Source: Psychroflexus planctonicus (GTDB lineage: Bacteria > Bacteroidota > Bacteroidia > Flavobacteriales > Flavobacteriaceae). From it: 64,000 bases of DNA. The position numbers were made by a program, and so were the translations under genes. The notes beneath the pieces were generated by a model. It did not search any database and was not told the DNA's origin. It saw only the letters and a program-made list of their open reading frames with translations. This document shows positions 42,916-49,474 of this stretch, piece by piece. The DNA lies in assembly GCF_014640195.1 (NCBI RefSeq), contig NZ_BMGM01000010.1, positions 90,884 through 154,883 on the forward strand, given 5' to 3'. Every line of letters begins with the position of its first letter. Within the stretch, counting starts at the first letter, position 1.

Positions 42916-43329
42916 ACATAATCTTAGCTTATTTCTTTGACTTCAAATAAAGTGTTCTAATGCGCTCAAATGTTTTTGCTTATAACTTATTCATTCGTTT
43001 GCTATAAGCTGTTAAGGCGTTGGCTGTGATGCTGTGGTAATAAAAAAAAGCTAAGTTTTAAGAAAGTTTGCCCTATGTGAAGCAATATTTTACGCTCTGC
43101 ATTTTATAGGCATTCTGCATTGATTTGAGACCTGTTATATTTATTGTTACTTATATACTTGTTTTTCAAAGAAATAAGGGTTTTATGTAGAAATTTCTCT
43201 ATATGCTGCCTAGTTTGCTAGTGTTAAGCTATAAAATATAACAACTGAATTAAGATACTGGAATTAAATTTTATTTGCTGTGGTTCTGGTGCTGCTTCGC
43301 CTTAGCTCCGTTGGCTGTAAAAACAAAAA
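42916..43329. other. Element left-end non-coding region
   Basis: About 410 nt with no supported ORF or RNA. It lies between the iteron-like repeats and the operon terminator. It is a plausible site for a replication origin, but nothing beyond the repeats shows it. Confidence 0.4.
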
Positions 43330-43358
43330 ACCCGCCTATTAAAGCGGGTCTCTCTCAA
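43330..43358 (-). terminator. Terminator of the element's minus-strand operon
   Basis: ACCCGC, loop, GCGGGT (43330-43349), followed on the minus strand by TTTTTTGTTT. It lies 45 nt after the stop of the DUF1737-like gene and so marks the end of the element operon. Confidence 0.75.
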
Positions 43359-43393
43359 TTAATCAAAATCTAAGTAAGGTTATGACGTGCCAA

Positions 43394-43537
43394 TTACTTA
43401 AACATCAATGCGTAAAACGTTGCTTCGCTATCCAGTTTGAAATTATCGTGAAGCTTGTAGCCTTTTTTCAGTAAGGCATTTATTTCGGTTTCCAATTCTT
43501 TTGGATTGTAGCAACGTAAAATTTTTACTTCATTCAT
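43394..43537 (-). CDS. Small DUF1737-like protein
   Basis: A 47-aa frame from ATG 43537 to TAA 43394, starting two nt after the preceding stop. The pattern KILRCYNPKELETEINALL, then KKGYKLHDNF and YALMFK matches the short DUF1737 fold (strand, helix, strand-strand), in which an N-terminal sequence like LEKEVNELIKEGWELQGG is typical. Function is unknown. It is the last gene of the element operon and is followed by a terminator. Confidence 0.6.
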   Translation of the reverse strand: MNEVKILRCYNPKELETEINALLKKGYKLHDNFKLDSEATFYALMFK

Positions 43538-43539
43538 AA

Positions 43540-44253
43540 TTATAGTTTATAGGTTAGAATTTCGTTGTAATTGAAAACAACATTGTTTAATTGATAATCA
43601 CTATCACTTGCTAAGTATTTCTTAACTGCATCATAAATAAATTTCGGCTCAAATTCTAATTCCCTTGAAGCTTCGATAAATTTATTAATTGATACGATTA
43701 ACTCCTTTTGCTCATTATTCAATAAGTACATCTCAAACGGCTTTTTAGGTATGTCTAGCTTCACTTTATTGCCAGTAATTGTAAACATATCGCCAATACG
43801 ATAATCTCGCTTTTTGGGGGCTTTTTTGAATATCTTTTGCTTATATGGGTCTTTGCTATGGTATGCATTCTCGCAATGCTTAAAAAAACCATCATTAAAA
43901 TCATATAACTGCTCATTTCTATTGATTAGATTATTATATGAGCTTTGCAAACTCTCGATATTTGAAGTTTCAATTTTTCTGCGTTCCTTAAAATCTTCTG
44001 GACTTAATTTTAAATCTTTAACCGTTGTAGATTTTTTATATTCAGCATCTACATATTGGTTAAGTATTTCAATAAAATTGCCTTTGCTTAATTCCTCTAA
44101 GGTTTTAATCTCAATTTTATTGCGCTTAAATTCATCTCTAGCATCCTTTATACATTCAATGGGTGCGTTAACCGATTTAGCTAAAACATCATGCCCTTGT
44201 TGGTCGGATTGTATTTGTAATTCCTTTTTTGTTTTGAAAATTGATAAATTCAT
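43540..44253 (-). CDS. Element-borne protein, unknown function
   Basis: A 237-aa protein, mostly charged and helical (ESLQSSYNNLINRNEQLYDF, KQKIFKKAPKKRDYRIGDMF), with a beta-type piece TITGNKVKLDIPKKPFEMYL in the last third. There is no signal peptide, membrane segment or recognised catalytic motif. It lies 282 nt after the SF3 helicase and 2 nt before the DUF1737-like gene. Its position among replication genes suggests an accessory or phage-interference role, but this is a guess. Confidence 0.7.
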   Translation of the reverse strand: MNLSIFKTKKELQIQSDQQGHDVLAKSVNAPIECIKDARDEFKRNKIEIKTLEELSKGNFIEILNQYVDAEYKKSTTVKDLKLSPEDFKERRKIETSNIESLQSSYNNLINRNEQLYDFNDGFFKHCENAYHSKDPYKQKIFKKAPKKRDYRIGDMFTITGNKVKLDIPKKPFEMYLLNNEQKELIVSINKFIEASRELEFEPKFIYDAVKKYLASDSDYQLNNVVFNYNEILTYKL

Positions 44254-44535
44254 ATTTATTTGATTTTTGGCGGCATATTAAAGTTTTAAAATTGCTGCCC
44301 TTGTTAATATTAATATTCTGGTTTTGTAGTGCAAGTAGGGATATTTCTGAAATACTTTTTATATAGTGTTTTTTCTCTATGCGTATATTTTTAAAATTGC
44401 CCTACTTCGACTACTTTTTTAGCTTAAGCCTAGTATTTACGGCGCATTAGCCTTGTAGGGGACTTCTTTAAACTTATGTGAAGTTGTAGGGCAAAGCTTT
44501 ATTTTGATAAATAATAGCTGCATTAGTCTAGTTTT

Positions 44536-45990
44536 TTAAGAAAAACAGAATTGCTCAAAGCCTCCTGAAGTTCGAAAGTCAATTTTAATATTCATATAAC
44601 TGACGTATGTTTTAAGCCAATTTTTCGCAATTTTACTTTTAACACTGTTTTCATTAGAGTTAATTTCAAGCTTTGAAGCAAGCTCTTTAAGACTGTAATA
44701 CTCATTATTGAAATAATCACTTTCAATCAGTTCAACAAATAATTTTGAAGTATTACTTATAAGGTTTTGCCTTTTCAATTCAGGGTCTTCATAACTTAGT
44801 AAACCATTTTTTAAATAAAATTGAATGCATTGCATCATAAAATTGTCAAATGCTAAATATTCGCTTTCATTCCATTGCAGAAATAAAAGCTTTCCTAATT
44901 CTTTTTCAGGCTTACGGTTTGCGTTAAAATGATTGTTTAGAATTACTAAATGTTTTCGGTCTGTGAAACTATCTGTATTCTGTGGGATTGTGTAATTCGT
45001 TGTTATTGCTATTTTTGGACTATCAGCAAATTCTATTATCATTTTTTGCGTATGCTTACGCTGTACATCCATTTTATCAGTAATTTGACTAAACAAGTCT
45101 TCAAAATCAAAGCTTTTACCAACGTCCTGAATAACAAATAATCTCGTGCTGTGGTCAATACTTTGATAAACAAATTTATCCCGTTTTAAATCAAGGTTTT
45201 TGCCGTTATACTCAACTACGTTTGTAAACTCGCTAAATGACTTTATTATAAGTCCCTTTCCGCTTCTGCCGTTAGGTTCGTTTGTCGCTTGGGATAAAAC
45301 ATCTGTTATAATTACGGCTTTAGCATTAGCGGGATTTTTAAAATCGTGTAATAAATAGCCTTTTGAGCTGCAAACGCTATTAAAGTGTTCATCTGAATTT
45401 GTGGCAAGGTTCAAAAATTCCTTATAATCTGAATTAGTAGAAGACTTTTTAAAATTGTCTACATCTGGATTTATTTCATCCAGTATTTTATAAGGTCTGT
45501 TTATAATGGTTTCCTTAAAAATATACTGCTTACGTTTTTGAAAATCTTTGTAAGGAATTGTTTTAATTTCGTTAGCTGTAACCTCAACAACGCAATTATT
45601 ATAAAAATATCGACTTGTAGAAATATCATTTTTGTACGGTTTTAATTCAATAGGTTTTAAGCTACCTAATAAAGCTTTTTTAGTCATTAAATATTTTTCT
45701 CCATGTTCTAAAAAAATGCTTTCAAAATCGCTGTTTTCGGCTTCTACATATTTCAAACAATAATTAAAAACATCTTGAGGTGTAAATACTTCGACTACGT
45801 TATAGGTAACTTTTACAACTTTTGAAAGTTGGCTAATTTTTAGCGTTCTAAATCCGTTAACTTCTAAAAACTTTTTGAGTTTACTAACTACTATTTTGTT
45901 TCCGTTCCAAAAATCTAATTTTTGAAAATGCTTATCTTTGCCCTGTAAATCTTTCAAAATATTACTAAGGCATTGGGCTAATTTATCCAT
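44536..45990 (-). CDS. SF3-type helicase (primase-helicase family), element replication protein
   Basis: A 484-aa protein. Residues 225-350 are an SF3 AAA+ helicase core: Walker A NEPNGRSGKGLIIK (residues about 237-250), Walker B RLFVIQD (about 283-289) and motif C KIAITTNY (about 326-333). The C-terminal 90 residues look like a winged-helix domain (YYSLKELASKLEINSNENSV). The first 200 residues show no recognisable primase motif. Such proteins unwind origins for small viruses, plasmids and satellites. It starts 5 nt from the stop of the excisionase-like gene. Confidence 0.85.
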   Translation of the reverse strand: MDKLAQCLSNILKDLQGKDKHFQKLDFWNGNKIVVSKLKKFLEVNGFRTLKISQLSKVVKVTYNVVEVFTPQDVFNYCLKYVEAENSDFESIFLEHGEKYLMTKKALLGSLKPIELKPYKNDISTSRYFYNNCVVEVTANEIKTIPYKDFQKRKQYIFKETIINRPYKILDEINPDVDNFKKSSTNSDYKEFLNLATNSDEHFNSVCSSKGYLLHDFKNPANAKAVIITDVLSQATNEPNGRSGKGLIIKSFSEFTNVVEYNGKNLDLKRDKFVYQSIDHSTRLFVIQDVGKSFDFEDLFSQITDKMDVQRKHTQKMIIEFADSPKIAITTNYTIPQNTDSFTDRKHLVILNNHFNANRKPEKELGKLLFLQWNESEYLAFDNFMMQCIQFYLKNGLLSYEDPELKRQNLISNTSKLFVELIESDYFNNEYYSLKELASKLEINSNENSVKSKIAKNWLKTYVSYMNIKIDFRTSGGFEQFCFS

Positions 45991-45995
45991 TGCCT

Positions 45996-46265
45996 TTATT
46001 TTTTCAGTTCTACAATAGCGTTTTCTATATCGTTGGCTTTGTATAAAACTCTGCCGCCAATTTGATAGGCTGTGAGTATTCCACGAGTAGTATAATTGTG
46101 TAAAGTGCCAATAGTAATATTTAGCATCTTTGCCACTTCGTGCCTTGTTAAATACTTTGTTGAGCTTGCTTTAGGTTGCAAGTTGGTTTTTAATTCAGCT
46201 AGTTCGCTTCTAAGTGCCTTAATATCGTTGGTAAGGCTTTCAGGGATTTGAATTTCTATATTCAT
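45996..46265 (-). CDS. Excisionase-like helix-turn-helix protein
   Basis: An 89-aa protein. The N-terminal half is a short coiled segment (IKALRSELAELKTNLQ). The C-terminal half is a MerR/excisionase-type winged helix: YLTRHEVAKMLNITIGTLHN, then GRVLYKANDIENAIVEL. Such proteins direct excision and often regulate the element's own promoter. It heads the replication operon, with a TAAATTTG box 32 nt upstream and a palindromic operator-like sequence further up. Confidence 0.88.
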   Translation of the reverse strand: MNIEIQIPESLTNDIKALRSELAELKTNLQPKASSTKYLTRHEVAKMLNITIGTLHNYTTRGILTAYQIGGRVLYKANDIENAIVELKK

Positions 46266-46297
46266 AAGACTATAATTTTTTAGGTTAAATCATAGTG

Positions 46298-46305
46298 CAA
46301 ATTTA
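46298..46305 (-). promoter_or_regulatory. TAnnTTTG -7 element of the xis-helicase operon
   Basis: TAAATTTG on the minus strand, 32 nt before the ATG at 46265. Confidence 0.5.
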
Positions 46306-46364
46306 TATAGTGTTTGTACTTAATTTGTTGGTTTTTAATACTTTATAGTAACATTAGTTATATC

Positions 46365-46382
46365 AGTTACATCAATGTAACT
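46365..46382. promoter_or_regulatory. Operator-like palindrome upstream of the xis gene
   Basis: AGTTACAT-CA-ATGTAACT is a perfect 8-bp inverted repeat with a 2-bp centre. TAGTAACATTAGTTAT beside it (46347-46362) is a weaker half-copy. It lies 60 nt upstream of the -7 box of the element operon, a position that fits a repressor or Xis binding site. Confidence 0.55.
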
Positions 46383-46391
46383 ATATTTTAA

Positions 46392-47213
46392 TTAGCCGTT
46401 TTTAAATCTAACAAATAATATTTCATTTTCCTTTTCAAAGCTTTCCATGTTAGGTAAAATATCTTTGTAAGGTTTTGAATTTTTGTTTATTGCCTTAGTT
46501 GGGTTTTCTTTGAAATCTCTTATCAGTTTATTGTAATTTGCGCAATCTAAATCTAATTCTTCTTTGGTGCTTTTACCATTAAATAGCATTTTAAAATAAC
46601 CAACTAAATCAGTCGCATCAAAATCAATATCTATAAAATTCCTTTCAGCCAACAAAAGTATTAAGTAGTTGAATTTTTGTTTTTTCCCTTTATTTAAGTC
46701 TTTAACTATTGAATTTTTAAAGTGTTTCAAAAGTTGTTTTTCAATTTTTTCAATTTCTTTATCATTAAAATTGTTGGAATTAATTAAGAAGTCTTTAAGC
46801 TGTTTTGGCTTTTTTTCTTTGGTCTTATATTTCTTTTTGCTGCCCTTAGATTGAGTTTTATCTGGCGTATGTAAATCAGTTAAAAGCATCTCGAAATTAT
46901 TTCTAAGACTTTGTAAAGCTTCGATTTTATAATCTTCATTATTTACGTTAACATTAGAGTTGTTTTTGTACTTATATAAAGCTTCGTTTATTTCATTAAT
47001 AAATCTTTCTAGCATCTTAATTTTGCCGCTTTTAGCGTGGTTTTTCTCGCTATTATATTGAGTATTCAAACTATCATATAAGCCACTAAAATAGGCTTCA
47101 AAATCCTTTCTTTGATTGATTATATTTTCAGCGTTGTTAACTCTCATTTGCTTTTCAAGTGCTGCTAATTCATTTCTATTTGCTGTATTCTCTTTTTTGG
47201 TTTCCATTTTCAT
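46392..47213 (-). CDS. Element-borne protein, unknown function
   Basis: A 273-aa hydrophilic protein. Residues 1-120 are helical and coiled-coil-like (NELAALEKQMRVNNAENIIN, MLERFINEINEALYKY). There is a Lys-rich linker (GSKKKYKTKEKKPKQLKD) and a C-terminal globular part with NYLILLLAERNFIDIDFDAT and GYFKMLFNGKSTKEELDL. No family is recognised. It starts 4 nt after the integrase stop, so it is expressed with the integrase. It may be a regulator or a recombination partner. Confidence 0.7.
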   Translation of the reverse strand: MKMETKKENTANRNELAALEKQMRVNNAENIINQRKDFEAYFSGLYDSLNTQYNSEKNHAKSGKIKMLERFINEINEALYKYKNNSNVNVNNEDYKIEALQSLRNNFEMLLTDLHTPDKTQSKGSKKKYKTKEKKPKQLKDFLINSNNFNDKEIEKIEKQLLKHFKNSIVKDLNKGKKQKFNYLILLLAERNFIDIDFDATDLVGYFKMLFNGKSTKEELDLDCANYNKLIRDFKENPTKAINKNSKPYKDILPNMESFEKENEILFVRFKNG

Positions 47214-47217
47214 AAAA

Positions 47218-48642
47218 TTATTGGTTTACTGCATCGTTTCTAACTACTTCTAAAGTTCTTTGCTTTGTCTTATTAGCATCCATATTAGCAAAGCTGTCAT
47301 AAGCTCTATTTGCTTTGTCCTTGTCTGGTAAAACAATATAATTTAGAAACTCTTTTTCAGTTGTATGACCTGTAAAATACATTAAATTAGGGGTGCTTAT
47401 TTTACTATAATTCAAGGTTGCAAAGGTTCTACGCCCTATATGGCTGCTAACTAATTCCCACTTTTCAAACTTTCCTAAAACATCCCTATAATCATATTTA
47501 GTTGCTTTTGATTTATCGGTTTCAAGGCATATTCTTTTTTTGCCCTCACAAATTGAATTTAGCTTTGCCACTTTGCAAACTTCTTTAATGAAATCGTTAT
47601 ATTTTTGGTCTGAAATTTGGCGTGGAAATTCTCCATTTCTCTTATTTAAAATATCTATTAACTCGCTTCTAATTGGCAAGTACATTTCATGACCTGTTTT
47701 TTGCTGAATAAATTTCAGAAATTTACGTCCGCTTTCGTCTGTGTTTATCATATCGGACTTAAAACGCATAAAGTCGCTTATTCTCTGCCCTGTGTAGATT
47801 GATATTAGTAACCAATCTCTAGCATTTTCTAAATAATCGTGTTTTAATTCAGCCTTTTTAATTGCATCAATATCCTCGTAGGTTAAATATATTTTTGGGC
47901 TTTTGGCTTTTGTGATTTTAAAATCAGTTTCAAATATTACATCATTCACTTGCAGCCCTTTTTTTGATGCGTGTTTGCAAATTGTTTTTATCCTTTGAAA
48001 ATCTCCGCTTTGAGTATTTTGAGAATATTTATATTTGGTTGAAAAACTTACAAAATCCGCTTTAAAATAGTCGTCTATATCTGTTATTCTGTATGTTTTA
48101 TTGAGTTCAGCTTGTAACCTTATTATTTTGTTTTTAGTAGTGTTAACTCGCTTTCTTTTGCTTTCTTTTAGTTCATTAATTGCTTTCATATCCTGCAAAT
48201 AGAAATCAATAAAATCAACTAAAATAGTAGGGTAAATTCGCTTTTCAACTTTAGGGGTGTAGTATTCTTTGATTATACTTTTTAACCATTCCTTATTTTC
48301 TTTGGTTGGCTTATCTTGTTCGTACTTTTCTAAAATAAAGTTTTCTAAGTTTTTTGTTTTTTCATTTATCTCATTTAGTTGGCTGCCTAAATTAGTGCCG
48401 CTTAATTTTTGATAGGATAATAAACGAACTGGCAAAACAGAATAATTTTCTAAATTCCTACCGTCTTTAAGCTTTCCATTTTTGTCTTTTTTAAGTTTTC
48501 CATTCCAAAATTCTTTTGAAGTATGAATTTTCGTATTTGCTTCAAATTGGTAAGAATCATTATTAACATCCTTATCCTGTAACCTTACTTTTAAAGGTGC
48601 GTTTTCTTTATGTGAACGATAAATAAAATTTACACTAGCCAT
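47218..48642 (-). CDS. Tyrosine recombinase (integrase) of the element
   Basis: A 474-aa site-specific recombinase. It has an arm-binding N-terminal domain (to about 100), a SAM-like core-binding domain (about 130-240) and a catalytic domain. The catalytic residues can be placed: R287 in YTGQRISDF, K315 in QQKTGHEM, H401 and R404 in SSHIGRRTF, H426 in YFTGHTTEKE and Tyr435 in FLNYI. It starts 170 nt from attR, as expected for an integrase that uses the tRNA-Leu 3' end. A TATATTTG box (48660-48667) is 18 nt upstream. Confidence 0.95.
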   Translation of the reverse strand: MASVNFIYRSHKENAPLKVRLQDKDVNNDSYQFEANTKIHTSKEFWNGKLKKDKNGKLKDGRNLENYSVLPVRLLSYQKLSGTNLGSQLNEINEKTKNLENFILEKYEQDKPTKENKEWLKSIIKEYYTPKVEKRIYPTILVDFIDFYLQDMKAINELKESKRKRVNTTKNKIIRLQAELNKTYRITDIDDYFKADFVSFSTKYKYSQNTQSGDFQRIKTICKHASKKGLQVNDVIFETDFKITKAKSPKIYLTYEDIDAIKKAELKHDYLENARDWLLISIYTGQRISDFMRFKSDMINTDESGRKFLKFIQQKTGHEMYLPIRSELIDILNKRNGEFPRQISDQKYNDFIKEVCKVAKLNSICEGKKRICLETDKSKATKYDYRDVLGKFEKWELVSSHIGRRTFATLNYSKISTPNLMYFTGHTTEKEFLNYIVLPDKDKANRAYDSFANMDANKTKQRTLEVVRNDAVNQ

Positions 48643-48659
48643 ATCATATTTGTTTAGTA

Positions 48660-48692
48660 CAAATATATAAAAGTTGTACTATAATTGTACTA
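48660..48692 (-). promoter_or_regulatory. Integrase promoter with overlapping GTAC repeats
   Basis: TATATTTG (minus, 48667-48660), overlapped by TTTAGTACAA (48655-48664) and followed upstream by the 18-bp motif TGTACTATAATTGTACTA (48675-48692). The arrangement suggests that the integrase or a repressor binds at its own promoter. Confidence 0.5.
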
Positions 48693-48812
48693 AAAACTTG
48701 TATTGCTTTATATTGCTTTATATCTATTTATACTTTTAAGTCAACAACAACAAGGGTTTACGTATGTTTTTAGATACAAATAAATATGTTAAAATACAAT
48801 GATAGTGTTATT

Positions 48813-48828
48813 TCCGCCCGCACTTTTT
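48813..48828 (+). repeat. attR of the integrated element
   Basis: TCCGCCCGCACTTTTT, identical to attL. It is followed by A-rich DNA and the native tRNA-Leu terminator. Confidence 0.8.
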
Positions 48829-49150
48829 AAAAAAGCTCTTCACTTAGTTGAAGGGCTTTTTTTATGCAGTAAAATTTGTTGATAATAGTAAGAGACGAGA
48901 AGTTTACCCTGAGCTTGTCGAAGGGAGTCTCCCTACCTATAACGGCAGGCAAGTCCGCCCGCACTTAATAAAAAAGCTCTTCACTTAGTTGAAGGGCTTT
49001 TTTTATGCAGTAAAATTTGTTGATAATAGTGAGAGACGAGAAGTTCACCCTGAGCTTGTCGAAGGGAGTCTCCCTGCCTAACGGCAGGCAAGTCCGCCTG
49101 CACTTAGCAAAAGCTCTTCATTAAATTGAAAGGCTTTTTTTATTCCGCAA
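48813..49150 (+). repeat. Tandem tRNA-Leu 3'-end plus terminator units
   Basis: Units start at 48813, 48954 and 49093 (periods 141 and 139 bp; the third is partial). Each has TCCGCCCGCACTT, an A-run and a terminator hairpin (AAGCTCTTCAC...GTTGAAGGGCTTTTTTT). Units 1 and 2 then have GAGAAGTTC / GAGTCTCC, the two halves of a tRNA T-arm, interrupted by ACCCTGAGCTTGTCGAAGG. The palindrome CCTGCCTAACGGCAGG (49073-49088; decayed at 48932-48949) precedes the next TCCGCCCGC. Confidence 0.8.
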
Positions 49151-49254
49151 AAGTTTGATATAACTTGGTGATGCGCGAAGCAATTGAGATTAAAAGCTTC
49201 AGATGTGTACGTTAAATTTGTACTATAGGTATACTAAAATTCTTTATTCATCAA
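49151..49254. other. Right-flank non-coding DNA with a third copy of the 18-bp motif
   Basis: TGTACTATAGGTATACTA at 49219-49236 resembles the two motifs of the element but lies about 390 nt outside attR. It may be a trace of an earlier insertion. No gene is seen. Confidence 0.4.
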
Positions 49255-49389
49255 TTAATGGTTATTTGATTCATTTTCTTTTATTTCTTTTAAAACTTTT
49301 TCAAATTTTGATAAAATAGATTCGTCATCACAATTCAAAATAAATTGAATAATTTCTAGCTTTATTGTATTCATTTCAGATGCTGTCAT
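49255..49389 (-). CDS. Possible small protein, unknown function
   Basis: A 44-aa frame, MTASEMNTIKLEIIQFILNC then DDESILSKFEKVLKEIKENE, helical and acidic. It has the look of the short antitoxin-like or DUF proteins common in flavobacteria, where a helix is followed by the DDE-xx-L pattern. There is no partner gene. It is next to aconitase and the repeat region and may be a remnant. Support is only the helical pattern and the clean ATG and stop. Confidence 0.35.
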   Translation of the reverse strand: MTASEMNTIKLEIIQFILNCDDESILSKFEKVLKEIKENESNNH

Positions 49390-49474
49390 TTCTTATGTGT
49401 TTATTTCAAGTTGAGAAAAAAATCTAAAAATAATAGATATCGCTTTTCGAATTGAGCTTTAAAAAATACTGTAA

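Larger units (their letters stand above)
42685..48828. mobile_element. Small integrated element in tRNA-Leu, satellite-like
   Basis: About 6.1 kb between two exact 16-bp repeats. All its genes are on the minus strand: integrase next to the right end, an uncharacterised 273-aa protein, an excisionase-like HTH protein, an SF3 helicase, a 237-aa protein and a small DUF1737-like protein followed by a terminator. No relaxase, type IV secretion, capsid, tail or lysis gene is present. The content (int, xis, replication helicase, direct repeats) matches phage satellites or minimal integrative elements. Satellite status is inferred. Confidence 0.75.
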
